NCBI RefSeq assembly: GCF_030247605.1
Contig: NZ_JAOTSB010000006.1
Coordinates: 1-64,000 of the forward strand
Length of the DNA stretch: 64,000 nucleotides
From: Acidaminobacter sp.
GTDB lineage: Bacteria; Bacillota; Clostridia; Peptostreptococcales; Acidaminobacteraceae
Reading direction: 5' to 3'
In this document: positions 1-7,989 of the stretch, one piece after another
Layout of the letters: each line of letters begins with the position of its first letter
How positions within the stretch are numbered: the first letter of the stretch is position 1
The notes under the pieces: generated by a model
Seen by the model: the letters and a program-made list of their open reading frames with translations, nothing else
What the model was told of the DNA's origin: nothing
The model's database searches: none
Position numbers and translations under genes: made by a program

Positions 1-79
1 CCCATTGGGTGAAAGAATGGTTTTGGCTTAACGATTATAAATACTTGCTTAAAGGGTTATATGAGTAGATTGCACGTAG

Positions 80-1747
80 AATCTAGGTGATATCGACTTC
101 AATGGAAAAGTCCTGAAATCTGATGACACGAGCTACCCTTACGACTATCTGGTCATGGCAGCTGGCTCAAAGCCGACTTTCTTCGGCGTCTCGGGCGCAA
201 AGGAGAACGCTTTCCAGCTCTGGACTTATGACGACGCTGTTCAGATCCATGCTCATATCATGAAGACTTTCCACATGGCAGTTAAGGAAAAGAATCTCGA
301 AAAAAGAAAGAAAATGCTGACTTTCGTCGTTGTGGGCTGCGGCTTTACGGGCGTCGAGATGGTCGGCGAACTTGCAGAGTGGAAGGGCCGTCTCTGTAAG
401 GATTTCTATGTTGACCCTAATGAGGTCAAGATTTATGCGGTGGACTCCCTGCCAAAAGTACTGCCAATCTTCCCTGACAACCTCAGCAAGAAGGCCGAGA
501 AAGTTCTCGTTAAGTTGGGCGTTGAGATTATCACAGGCTCTCCTATCACTGAAGTTGGCAAAGATTTTGTACAGCTTGGCGACAAGGGCAGGCTTGAAGC
601 GGGAACTGTCATTTGGGCTGCCGGCGTTGAAGGCGCTGACGTTATGGCGAACCTCGAAGTCAAGCGTGAGGGCAGAAACCGGATCGTTACCAACGACAAG
701 CTTCAGTCCGTTGACCATGAAAACGTCTATGTCGTGGGTGACAACATCTTCTTTATCCCTGAAGGCGAGCAAAGACCGGTGCCGCAGATGGTTGAAAATG
801 CTGAGCACTCTGCAGCGACAGTCGCGCACAATATTGTCTCTGAAATTAAAGGCGGCCAAATGGAAGTCTATAAGCCTGAGTTCCACGGCGCCATGGTCTG
901 TATTGGCGGACGTACAGGCGTCGCCCACTTGGGTATGCCGGGCAAGTTCTTCGGTCTCACCGGATTCTTCGCTATGTTCGTCAAGCATTTCATCAACCTC
1001 GTCTATTTCGTTCAGGTCGCTGGCTTCAACAAATGCTGGACTTACCTGATGCATGAGATCTTCCATATTGAAGACAACCGCAGTCTTGTCGGCGGTCACT
1101 TCGCTAAAGCGTCTCCAAACTTCTGGCTCCTGCCGCTGCGCCTATTTGTGGGTTGGAAATGGTTTGAGCAGGGCTGGCACAAGCTGCCTGGCGTCCTCGC
1201 GGATCCGTCCAACATCTTCCTGATTCCTGCGAAGGTCATTGACGGCGGCACCACCGCATCCCCTGCCTGGAATGGCGGCGGCAATGTGGTCGCGACAGTG
1301 GCTGACGCTGCTACGGCTGCATCTGCTGCAGCAGGCGCTGCTGCTGAAACGGCGTCTGCATGGGGCGAAGCACTTCCTGTTCCTGAATTCATCTCTTCTA
1401 TGGTACAATGGTCTATGGACGCGTTCTTCTACACGGCGGATGGCGGATTTACAACGTTGGCGTCTGTGTTCCAGACCGGTATGGTTATTGGTGAGGTGCT
1501 CTTTGGCCTCGCGCTTATGGCAGGTTTGTTTACGGCGGTTTCTTCCATTGCGACCATCGCCATGGGCGGCATGATCTGGGCTTCCGGCATGGCTCCGCTT
1601 GAGATGCTCTGGTACATGGCTGGCGGCGTGGCGCTGATCGGCGGATCCGGCAGCACCTTTGGCATGGACTACTATGTCCTTCCGTTCCTCAAGAAGATCT
1701 GGAAGAAGATAGGTTTCGTCAAAAAATATTATCTGTACACCGAATAG
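80..1747 (+). CDS. Type II NADH:quinone oxidoreductase (NDH-2) fused to a DoxX-like membrane domain, 5' end missing
   Basis: NDH-2 passes electrons from NADH to membrane quinone without pumping ions. The frame is open from 80 after a TAG at 77-79; the first ATG is at 155. It enters the family at the segment YPYDYLVMAAGS, which normally lies about 100 residues into the protein. The second Rossmann motif (VVVGCGFTGVEMVGEL, about residue 60 from the ATG), the AAGVEG segment and the FAD-contacting YVVGD region follow. The N-terminal GxGxxG FAD fold is absent, and bases 1-79 are AT-rich and do not encode it. From about residue 325, a hydrophobic DoxX-like segment (LFVGWKWFEQGWHKLPG) with several membrane helices is fused. 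The gene is either a remnant or cut by a sequence join near base 80. Its neighbours (NusG-II, Gx transporter, prenyl synthase) match EET loci, where NDH-2 is the entry enzyme. Confidence 0.8.
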   Translation, partial: NLGDIDFNGKVLKSDDTSYPYDYLVMAAGSKPTFFGVSGAKENAFQLWTYDDAVQIHAHIMKTFHMAVKEKNLEKRKKMLTFVVVGCGFTGVEMVGELAEWKGRLCKDFYVDPNEVKIYAVDSLPKVLPIFPDNLSKKAEKVLVKLGVEIITGSPITEVGKDFVQLGDKGRLEAGTVIWAAGVEGADVMANLEVKREGRNRIVTNDKLQSVDHENVYVVGDNIFFIPEGEQRPVPQMVENAEHSAATVAHNIVSEIKGGQMEVYKPEFHGAMVCIGGRTGVAHLGMPGKFFGLTGFFAMFVKHFINLVYFVQVAGFNKCWTYLMHEIFHIEDNRSLVGGHFAKASPNFWLLPLRLFVGWKWFEQGWHKLPGVLADPSNIFLIPAKVIDGGTTASPAWNGGGNVVATVADAATAASAAAGAAAETASAWGEALPVPEFISSMVQWSMDAFFYTADGGFTTLASVFQTGMVIGEVLFGLALMAGLFTAVSSIATIAMGGMIWASGMAPLEMLWYMAGGVALIGGSGSTFGMDYYVLPFLKKIWKKIGFVKKYYLYTE

Positions 1748-1764
1748 CACTGCTAGACGTCTGG

Positions 1765-1812
1765 CATGAAATGTCCTTTTGAAGTTTGCCTTTGCTTTGA
1801 AGGGACATTTCG
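1765..1812 (+). terminator. Hairpin after the NDH-2 gene
   Basis: GAAATGTCC and GGACATTTC form a perfect 9-bp stem just after the NDH-2 stop. There is no clean T-run, so it may be a weak terminator or an mRNA-end structure. Confidence 0.4.
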
Positions 1813-1847
1813 TTATGTCAACGTTCTTAAGGACAGGGGTTTTTATC

Positions 1848-2228
1848 ATGAAAAAAACGGACATCATCCTGATCGTTGTACTTGCCGTGGTGGCCCTCGG
1901 TTCCCTCGGCATAATGAGACTTTTACAGGCCAGAGCGGCAGAGTCTGCGGATGTGATTGAGGCAGAAATCGTCGTCGAAGGCGAGCTGTTTAAAACTGTG
2001 AATCTATCTGAGCCTCAGGTCATTGAAATCCGGACTGAGAAAGGGTACAATTTTCTCAAAATCGAAAATGGACAAATCCTGATGTTCGAAGCGGACTGCA
2101 GGGATCAGATCTGCGTCAACACGGTACCTGCGGTTCAGCCGGGAGACACCATTGTCTGCCTGCCTCATGAGGTCGTCGTGCAGATTAAAGGGTCGTCTGA
2201 AGGGGGTCTGGATGCCATTGCGCAGTAA
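1848..2228 (+). CDS. NusG domain II protein (EetA-like), membrane anchored
   Basis: A 126-residue protein with one N-terminal hydrophobic helix (about residues 5-25) and an extracytoplasmic NusG-II domain. Landmarks are a Cys pair in the FEADCRDQIC segment and the closing CLPHEVVVQIKG typical of PF07009. ATG 1848 is chosen over an upstream in-frame start at 1779 because AGGACAGGGG lies just before it and the protein then begins MKKTDIILI, a normal signal anchor. It overlaps the next gene by 17 bp, so the two are co-translated. In Listeria and Lactobacillus EET loci the proteins called EetA and EetB are, to my knowledge, of the NusG-II and Gx-transporter families. The order here matches that. 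The exact biochemical role is unknown. Confidence 0.8.
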   Translation: MKKTDIILIVVLAVVALGSLGIMRLLQARAAESADVIEAEIVVEGELFKTVNLSEPQVIEIRTEKGYNFLKIENGQILMFEADCRDQICVNTVPAVQPGDTIVCLPHEVVVQIKGSSEGGLDAIAQ

Positions 2229-2745
2229 GCATTCCAAAACGAGAACTATGGTCCTCATCGCGGTCCTGGTGGCCCAGGCTATTGTCCTGAGTCTGGTGGA
2301 ACGGATGATTCCCTTCAATTTCAACGTGCCCGGCGCGAAGCTCGGACTAGCGAATATCGTGACGCTGACGGCGATCTACTTGCTGCCTTTTAGGCAGTCC
2401 TTTCTGGTGGTCACCCTCAGGATCCTGATGACGGCGTTTATCGTCGGTTCCTTTTCGTCGTTCCTTTACAGTCTGGCCGGCGGCTATCTAAGCTACTTCA
2501 TCATGGCCCTGCTGGTATACCTGGATTTTAAGAATCTCGGAACCATCGGCATCAGCGTAGTGGGCGCGGTGGCCCATAACCTGGGACAGCTGCTCATGGC
2601 GGCGTTTATCATTCAGAACGCCTTTATTTTGGGTTATTTGCCCATGCTCATGCTAGCCGCCATCGGGACCGGTATTGCTGTCGGACTCACGGTACAATAT
2701 CTGCTCAAGGCGCTGAAGGCAACGCGGCTGTTTCAGAACAATTGA
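2212..2745 (+). CDS. Gx transporter family membrane protein (EetB-like; heptaprenyl diphosphate synthase component I family)
   Basis: A 177-residue polytopic membrane protein with five or six hydrophobic segments and the motif NVPGAKLGLANIVTL, diagnostic of the Hpre_diP_synt_I/Gx transporter family (PF07456). ATG 2212 is preferred over 2152 because AAGGGGG precedes it and it sits inside the end of the NusG-II gene. The family resembles ECF S components and is found beside polyprenyl synthases and in EET operons. Quinone-related or flavin-related transport is inferred, not shown. One copy of the dispersed word ACCATCGGC lies inside it (2542-2550). Confidence 0.8.
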   Translation: MPLRSKHSKTRTMVLIAVLVAQAIVLSLVERMIPFNFNVPGAKLGLANIVTLTAIYLLPFRQSFLVVTLRILMTAFIVGSFSSFLYSLAGGYLSYFIMALLVYLDFKNLGTIGISVVGAVAHNLGQLLMAAFIIQNAFILGYLPMLMLAAIGTGIAVGLTVQYLLKALKATRLFQNN

Positions 2746-2751
2746 ACTGGA

Positions 2752-2780
2752 TTGAAGGCAAAACCCGGACGGGTTGTATA
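2752..2780 (+). promoter_or_regulatory. Candidate sigma-A promoter for the prenyl synthase gene
   Basis: TTGAAG (2752-2757), a 17-bp spacer and TGTATA (2775-2780), followed by a 65-bp leader to the RBS AAGGAG. The match is moderate. Confidence 0.4.
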
Positions 2781-2845
2781 ACAAAGATAAAGCTATAAGC
2801 CAAAGCTAACAATAAAGATTGAAATTAAGATCGTAAGGAGAAGCT

Positions 2846-3814
2846 ATGAGCGCTTTCTGGAAAGACTTCCCCGAATTGAATAATGAGCTTCAACTGGTCA
2901 GGGGCTTGATCCTAAAGCACAGTCAGTCATCAGACGCGGGTTTTGAAGAGGCGCTGACGGAAATGGTCGGCAGCGGCGGAAAAATGCTGCGCCCGGCGTT
3001 CCTTATGCTTTCCGCCAGGTTTGGTGAAGTCGAGCCGCAGAAGATCCGGACGCTTGCTGCCGTCATTGAGATGCTGCATATGGCAACCTTGGTCCATGAT
3101 GATATTGTGGATGATTCCAGGCTCAGACGCGGAATTGAAACCGTACAGTCGAAGTATGGCAAGGATTACGCGGTCTACCTGGGTGACTGGCTCTTCTGTC
3201 AGTGCTTCATGATGCTGTCCTCCCACGACTACACCCGGGAGAATCTTCAGGATATCTCGAAAGCCATCATGAAGATCTGCATGGGCGAAATCCGTCAGTT
3301 CAACTTCCGCTATAATGCCCACATGTCCTTCAAGAATTACCTGAAGGTCATTTCCGGAAAAACCGCGGCGTTGTTTGCCATGAGCTTCTATGCCGGCGCT
3401 TTTGAAGCGGGCTGTGAACCGAAGCTGTGCAAAGCTCTGGGCAGAATTGGCCATGACATTGGCATGGCATTTCAAGTGGTGGATGACCTGCTGGATTACA
3501 ACGGCGATTCCGAAAAGCTCGGAAAGAGCGCGCAGAGGGACCTGCAGAGGGGCTTCTACACCCTGCCGCTGCTGTATGCTTTAGAGACCCCGCAGGGTGA
3601 GGCTATTGAGACTAAGCTGAGCAGCAGCTTGAGCGAACATGATGTGGATGATCTCCTGGCGCTGGTCAGGTCAAGCGGCGGCGTAGGCCGTGCCAAGAAG
3701 CTGGCGGACCGCTACACTTCGAGGGCTATGGCCAGAATTGAGGCCCTGCCGGAGCATGAGGCGAAAGAGACGCTGAGAAAATTGGCCAATCAGTTGATTG
3801 GGAGAGATTGCTAG
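2846..3814 (+). CDS. hepT: Polyprenyl (heptaprenyl-type) diphosphate synthase
   Basis: A trans-isoprenyl diphosphate synthase that extends farnesyl diphosphate with isopentenyl diphosphate to make the side chain of menaquinone. It is cytoplasmic or membrane-associated. The 322-residue protein has the first Asp-rich motif DDIVDDSRLRRG (about residue 86), the GKTAALF segment, and the second Asp-rich motif DDLLDYNGD (about residue 213). The start has AAGGAG seven bases upstream. It follows a Gx transporter gene as hepT/dmkB genes do in many Firmicutes and in EET loci, where a dedicated demethylmenaquinone pool is made. A double hairpin terminator follows. Chain length cannot be read from the sequence. 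Confidence 0.9.
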   Translation: MSAFWKDFPELNNELQLVRGLILKHSQSSDAGFEEALTEMVGSGGKMLRPAFLMLSARFGEVEPQKIRTLAAVIEMLHMATLVHDDIVDDSRLRRGIETVQSKYGKDYAVYLGDWLFCQCFMMLSSHDYTRENLQDISKAIMKICMGEIRQFNFRYNAHMSFKNYLKVISGKTAALFAMSFYAGAFEAGCEPKLCKALGRIGHDIGMAFQVVDDLLDYNGDSEKLGKSAQRDLQRGFYTLPLLYALETPQGEAIETKLSSSLSEHDVDDLLALVRSSGGVGRAKKLADRYTSRAMARIEALPEHEAKETLRKLANQLIGRDC

Positions 3815-3824
3815 CGAGAGAGAC

Positions 3825-4053
3825 CCGCAGGGCGCCGGAGGCGCCCTGTTTTTTTCTGCCTGGAAGGCAGAAAAAAGAATAGGCAGAGCCTGTTGGGTCA
3901 CTCGCGAAGGATGAAGCGCAGCGGAATCCGAGTGTGTGTAAGTTTATGATGAGAAGAAATGATTACCCGCAGGGCGCCGGAGGCAGAGCCTGTTGGGTCA
4001 CTTGCAGACGACAAAGGCTGTCGATGGCAGGTTTAATAACCATCGGCAGCCTT
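3825..4053. repeat. Non-coding stretch with a local duplication and a motif-bearing hairpin
   Basis: The blocks ACCCGCAGGGCGCCGGAGGC (near 3824 and 3963) and GGCAGAGCCTGTTGGGTCAC (near 3882 and 3982) each occur twice, so this gap holds a partial tandem duplication that includes part of the terminator. It ends in a hairpin, AGGCTGtCGATGG / CCATCGgCAGCCT (about 4014-4052). One arm carries the dispersed word ACCATCGGC (4039-4047) and the other a one-mismatch copy. No gene is seen. Confidence 0.6.
3828..3876 (+). terminator. Double intrinsic terminator after the prenyl synthase gene
   Basis: CAGGGCGCC-gga-GGCGCCCTG followed by seven T. A second hairpin, TTTTTTCTGCC/GGCAGAAAAAA, shares that T-run. 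Confidence 0.85.
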
Positions 4054-4133
4054 ATGTGCATTAACTTTTAAGTTATTAGCGGGCAAATTTAAAGCCGAAA
4101 TATTAAAGATCACAATCAACACTGATCAATCGA

Positions 4134-4526
4134 CTAAATATGAAGCTTCTTTTTCAATGCTTCCTGAAGAATTTGGCTGAAATTCAAATGCTGTTTTTCA
4201 GCTGCACGATTTAACCATGAAGGAATAGTGAGTGTCTTCTTAATGGCTTTGTTGTCAATTGCAGCTCTGTATTCAGTTGTATCCACTGAAACTAAACTGA
4301 TAAACTCGTTTTCGTCATGCTGCATGAGGTGGATGTCAGATGCTAAAGGAATTGATTCTGAATTATCTTCTGAATCACAAATCCAAAGCGCTATGGCGTC
4401 TTGTGCCATTTCGTAGGCTTCTTGAAGATCTTTTCCTTGAGTGAAACATCCTGGCAGATCGGGTACGCTGACAGCGTAGAAGCCATCTTCGACGGTACGG
4501 AATATTACGGGATAAATAAATTTCAT
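4134..4526 (-). CDS. hicB: HicB-type antitoxin
   Basis: A 130-residue antitoxin that neutralises HicA and usually represses its own promoter. The N-terminal HicB fold has the family signature: FIYPVIFRTVEDGFYAVSVPDLPGCFTQG, with GCFTQG, then a helix with AYEMAQDAIALW. The C-terminus (IPSWLNRAAEKQHLNFSQILQEAL) looks like a ribbon-helix-helix DNA-binding segment. The RBS AAAGGAG lies upstream of the start, and the gene follows hicA by 18 bp in one operon. Confidence 0.93.
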   Translation of the reverse strand: MKFIYPVIFRTVEDGFYAVSVPDLPGCFTQGKDLQEAYEMAQDAIALWICDSEDNSESIPLASDIHLMQHDENEFISLVSVDTTEYRAAIDNKAIKKTLTIPSWLNRAAEKQHLNFSQILQEALKKKLHI

Positions 4527-4544
4527 GATGGTCTCCTTTCCGGA

Positions 4545-4724
4545 CTATTTAAGTCCCGCACTTTTCATTATACTAGCAGCGGTATAATCATTTATTTCTG
4601 AATGACGTGGAATTGGAATTTTGACGCCTGGATGATCCGGGTGTTTTGCCATGTCATGCTTGGCGCCGGATGTAAATATCCAGCCAGCTTGCTCAAGTAA
4701 TCGGAGTAAATGCTTTCGTTTCAT
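4545..4724 (-). CDS. hicA: HicA-type mRNA interferase toxin
   Basis: A 59-residue double-stranded-RNA-binding toxin that cleaves mRNA during translation. The protein runs from MKRKHLLRLLEQAGW to the conserved IPIPRHSEIND. It has the expected helix, a glycine (SGAKHD) and the family catalytic His, here in the segment AKHDMAKHPDHPG. It precedes hicB on the minus strand, the usual order. It was found by translating the minus strand directly because it is very short. Confidence 0.92.
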   Translation of the reverse strand: MKRKHLLRLLEQAGWIFTSGAKHDMAKHPDHPGVKIPIPRHSEINDYTAASIMKSAGLK

Positions 4725-4743
4725 TTAATCCCCCCACACCTTT

Positions 4744-4771
4744 ATTATAACACGTACTATACACGTGTCAA
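4744..4771 (-). promoter_or_regulatory. hicAB promoter with palindromic operator
   Basis: On the minus strand, TTGACA (4771-4766), a 16-bp spacer and TATAAT (4749-4744) form a near-consensus promoter. The spacer contains the imperfect palindrome ACACGTACTATACACGTGT, well placed for autorepression by HicB. Confidence 0.8.
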
Positions 4772-5101
4772 ACTATTTGGTGGTTATGTTTTTTTCGTCA
4801 ATTCATCAAATTGCTGATTAACTTCAGTTTCCCGTACCTGTCACCCCAAACGAAGTTGAAGAAGTTGTTTTTGTTGAAAACTAGCATTATCAATCTTTTC
4901 AATTCATTTATACGTCGGCGTTCCGAAAAACGTGCCAGGTACGAGCCAGAGAAGTTGTGCCATATACTGGACGGCGTGATGCCAGGGGGGCAGGCTGGCG
5001 ACAAGTAATGCCAAAGGATGTAGAATTTTCTGCTATTTTGTTCATAAGATGTGGTAAAATATTGTTAGGTTTACACTTTTGGATGGCAGGGGGTGCCGGG
5101 T
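4772..5101. other. Intergenic region before the FMN lipoprotein
   Basis: It holds one REP-like box on the minus strand (GGGGTGACAGGTAC, about 4832-4848) and a weak extended -10 (TGGTAAAAT, ending 5060) ahead of the lipoprotein gene. A 65-codon plus-strand frame (4811-5008) has no family resemblance and no RBS, and I do not call it. Confidence 0.4.
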
Positions 5102-5557
5102 ATGTTTGAACGCAGGGTTGAAGTTAGTGAAACCATCGGCATCCATGCTCTGATCAGGCGCGGGGCAGCCTTGCTGATCATTGCCGCGTTGCTGATCCTG
5201 GGGCTGTCTGCCTGCAAGATTCAAAAGGAGATTTATGTGCCCGGCAGCTACGAAGGCGTCTCCGAGGGATATCATGGTCCTATCCGTGTGGTAGTGACGA
5301 CCACCGCCATGGACATTGAATCCATTGTCATAATTGAAGAGCATGAGAAGCAGGTGCTGGGAGAAGTCGTCGACATTGTCTACGAGACCATTCCGGAACG
5401 GGTTCGTCGCAATAACTCTACCGAGGTGGACGTGGTGTCCGGCGCGACCATGACCAGCACGGCGCTGATCAAAGCGATCCGGGACGGGTTAGACAAAGCG
5501 CTTATTCCGTCTGAGGACGCGGCCGAACCGGAGACCGGCGGCGAAGACGCTGAATAG
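5102..5557 (+). CDS. FMN-binding-domain lipoprotein (PplA/RnfG-like)
   Basis: A 151-residue extracytoplasmic electron carrier. A hydrophobic segment ending in the lipobox LSAC (Cys about residue 36) anchors it as a lipoprotein. The rest is one FMN_bind domain ending in VSGATMTSTAL, the [S/D]GAT motif whose Thr is covalently flavinylated by ApbE. ATG 5102 fits AGGGGG eight bases upstream; GTG 5093 abuts the RBS. In Listeria EET, PplA carries electrons out of the membrane; it has two such domains, this one has one. No apbE is in the window. The sensor kinase starts 21 bp downstream, so signalling and electron transfer may be co-transcribed. Confidence 0.85.
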   Translation: MFERRVEVSETIGIHALIRRGAALLIIAALLILGLSACKIQKEIYVPGSYEGVSEGYHGPIRVVVTTTAMDIESIVIIEEHEKQVLGEVVDIVYETIPERVRRNNSTEVDVVSGATMTSTALIKAIRDGLDKALIPSEDAAEPETGGEDAE

Positions 5558-5578
5558 CAGACATGAGGGGGACGTGCC

Positions 5579-7168
5579 TTGAAACTTCAATTCAAAATCG
5601 CGCTCTTTCTGTCGGTGATGCTGGTCCTCGTTGTCGGGGGCATTGGCATCATGACCTTTGGTTATATGGAGCGGACCATTGAGACTCAGATGGGCAACAA
5701 CGCCATGGACCTGGCGGTGACGGTGGCCGCCATTCCGGAGATCAAGCATGCGCTTGCTGACCAGAATGAAGACAAAACCGTTCAGACGCTGGTGGAGGAT
5801 TTCAGGAAGCAGACGCGTTTTCAATACATTATCGTCATGGATATGGAGGGCATTCAGTACTCGTATCCATCGGAAAATCTGCTGGGGCAGAGGTATCGCA
5901 ACGGGGGCGAGGAACGGGTTTTAACTTCAGGCGAGGCGTACGTCTCTGCGGACCGCAACGAGCTGATCTCAGCCATAAGGGCCTTCGCGCCGGTGTATGA
6001 GAACGGCGTTCAGGTTGGCGCTGTCCTGGTCGGCCTCTTGACAGACACGGTCTATAAAGAGGTGGGGACGCAGATCAGGAATCTCGAGACGACGCTGGTG
6101 GTTTGGCTGTTGGTGGGGATCCTGGGCGCAGCGATTCTCAGTCTCAACATCAAACGGACTATCTTTGGGCTGGAACCAAAAGAAATCGCCCTGCTTCTGG
6201 GACAGAGGGACATCATCCTTCAAAGTCTCAACAATGGGGTTTTAACCATAGACAGCAGCGGAAAGATTCTTCTCTTCAATAAATTGGCCAGGGACATTCT
6301 GGGTCTCTCCTCGGAGGATGTGGGCAAGCCTCTGAAGGATTACAGCGATCTTTACGCCCATCAAATGCTTAGGACTCTCGATACAAAAGAGACGATCCTG
6401 AACCAGGAAATCCGTCTCAGTCCGGGGAAGACTATTTTGTGCAGCCACACACCGCTGAGAGATCACAGGGGAGAATTTATAGGCGTCGTGTCCAACATTC
6501 AGGACCTGACTCAGGTCAAACTCATGGCGGAGGAGCTGACGGGCTATCAGAAAATGACCAACGCCCTGAGAGCTCAGAATCATGAATTCATGAACAAGCT
6601 CCATACCATTTCGGGGCTGATTCAGCTTGAGGCCTATGAGGAAGCGGTGGACTACATTTCCGTTGTTTCAGACCAGCGCGAGCGCTTGTCTGGGATCATC
6701 AATGACCGGATTGAGAACACCCACGTCTCCGCTATTTTGCTGGCAAAGTACAACCGTGCAACGGAAGCCAAAATTGACATGGAAATCGATCCTGCTTCCT
6801 ACTTGAACCGGCTGCCGGACAGAATTTCAGAGGATGAGCTCTGCTCGGTGCTGGGCAATCTGATTGAGAATGCTATTGAGGAACTGGTCAAGATCGAAGG
6901 CGGGCAGATTTATGTCTGCATCACTTCCGGTGAGGAAACGCTGGACGTGGTGATTTCTGACAACGGTCCGGGCATTCGCGAGGACATTGCGGACAAAATA
7001 TTTGAGCGAGGCGTGACGACCAAAATGGGCAGCCGCGGGTTTGGGCTGACTATTGTCAAGGAAATCATTGATGAGGCGGGCGGCGTCATTGAGCTTGATA
7101 ATGAACTGGGCGCTGAATGGCGCATTACAATACCCTATGAAGGGGGGCGGGCACTAGATTATGATTAA
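5579..7168 (+). CDS. CitA/DcuS-family sensor histidine kinase
   Basis: A membrane sensor of C4-dicarboxylates, citrate or similar carboxylates. The 529-residue protein has TM1 (about 7-29), an extracytoplasmic PASC domain with the RFQYIIVMDMEG...YSYP signature, TM2 (about 171-190), a cytoplasmic PAS (about 210-320), the Spo0B-like HisKA segment with phosphoacceptor H335 in NHEFMNKLH, and an HATPase with NLIENAIEE, DNGPGI and GFGLTIV. The start is TTG with GAGGGGG upstream. Its end overlaps the response regulator gene by 8 bp. Nearby targets could be the FMN lipoprotein upstream or a transporter outside the window. Confidence 0.92.
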   Translation: MKLQFKIALFLSVMLVLVVGGIGIMTFGYMERTIETQMGNNAMDLAVTVAAIPEIKHALADQNEDKTVQTLVEDFRKQTRFQYIIVMDMEGIQYSYPSENLLGQRYRNGGEERVLTSGEAYVSADRNELISAIRAFAPVYENGVQVGAVLVGLLTDTVYKEVGTQIRNLETTLVVWLLVGILGAAILSLNIKRTIFGLEPKEIALLLGQRDIILQSLNNGVLTIDSSGKILLFNKLARDILGLSSEDVGKPLKDYSDLYAHQMLRTLDTKETILNQEIRLSPGKTILCSHTPLRDHRGEFIGVVSNIQDLTQVKLMAEELTGYQKMTNALRAQNHEFMNKLHTISGLIQLEAYEEAVDYISVVSDQRERLSGIINDRIENTHVSAILLAKYNRATEAKIDMEIDPASYLNRLPDRISEDELCSVLGNLIENAIEELVKIEGGQIYVCITSGEETLDVVISDNGPGIREDIADKIFERGVTTKMGSRGFGLTIVKEIIDEAGGVIELDNELGAEWRITIPYEGGRALDYD

Positions 7169-7919
7169 AGTGCTCATCGTTGAAGACGATCCCATGGTCA
7201 GAGAAATCAATGAAAGGTTTTTAGCAAAAATTGAAGGCTACGTGCTTCTCGACAGCGTCTCCACCCTGGACCGGGCCAAAGAGCTGATGAAGATCGCAGA
7301 ACCGGACCTGGTTCTGCTGGACGTGTTTTTCCCTCAAGGGAAGGGCGTGGACCTTCTGCGCTGGATTCGCCGGGAGGGCATGCGTTCGGATGTCATCATG
7401 ATTACCGCGGACCGCTCTGTCGAAACTGTGGAGGAAGCCCTGCGCTACGGCGCGGTGGATTACCTGATAAAACCGTTCAAATTCAAACGCTTTGAGGAAA
7501 CCTTATCCCAGTACCGCCTGCGCAAGCGAAATCTGACACAGTCGGAGAACGTGGAACAGGATGTGATCGACAAGATGGTCATGCGCGAAGGCGTTAGTGG
7601 CGGACGGGAGGAAGACGAAGATCATGAAATGATCGACACCAAGGGCTTCAGTCAGTTGACTTATGACAAGGTGTGCGAATGCATCCGCGAGTTTGGTACC
7701 CAAACCTTCACGGCGCAGCTGGTGGCCAAAAAAATTGGCGTTTCGAGGATTACGGCCCGTCGCTATCTCGACTACATGGAGAAGGAAGACAAGCTTGAAA
7801 TTGAGCTGGAATACGGAAAAGTCGGACGGCCTAAAAACAGATACAAAATCAGGGAAGGCTGCTGGAACGACAAGAACGACAAGAACGAAAAGAACGACAA
7901 GAACGAAACGGACGAATAG
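7161..7919 (+). CDS. CitB/DcuR-family response regulator with low-complexity tail
   Basis: A transcriptional regulator paired with the kinase above. The receiver domain (1-120) has the acidic EDD pocket, phosphoacceptor D54 (LVLLDVFFP), the Thr of ITAD and the Lys of IKPFK. The C-terminal helix-turn-helix (about 165-230) contains VAKKIGVSRITARRYLDYME. The last 15 or so residues are built from an Asn/Asp/Lys/Glu repeat (KNDKNEKNDKNE), encoded by a tandem of GAACGACAA-like units that runs on past the stop codon to about 7940. The tail is probably a slippage product, dispensable for function. Confidence 0.92.
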   Translation: MIKVLIVEDDPMVREINERFLAKIEGYVLLDSVSTLDRAKELMKIAEPDLVLLDVFFPQGKGVDLLRWIRREGMRSDVIMITADRSVETVEEALRYGAVDYLIKPFKFKRFEETLSQYRLRKRNLTQSENVEQDVIDKMVMREGVSGGREEDEDHEMIDTKGFSQLTYDKVCECIREFGTQTFTAQLVAKKIGVSRITARRYLDYMEKEDKLEIELEYGKVGRPKNRYKIREGCWNDKNDKNEKNDKNETDE

Positions 7920-7989
7920 GACGAATGGTACGAACAAAACTGACAACAGTGACAGCGTCCAAAGATAAAGACACTTGGAGGAAACCGAA

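Noticed and set aside
167-1099. Long minus-strand frame (310 codons) opposite the NDH-2 gene
   Set aside because: It has no family resemblance and is a shadow of the strongly recognisable plus-strand protein. The same holds for long opposite frames at 15291-16241, 30501-31808, 42106-43296 and 49269-50234.
4811-5008. 65-codon frame after the hicAB promoter
   Set aside because: No RBS, no recognisable domain, odd composition, and it overlaps a REP-like box.
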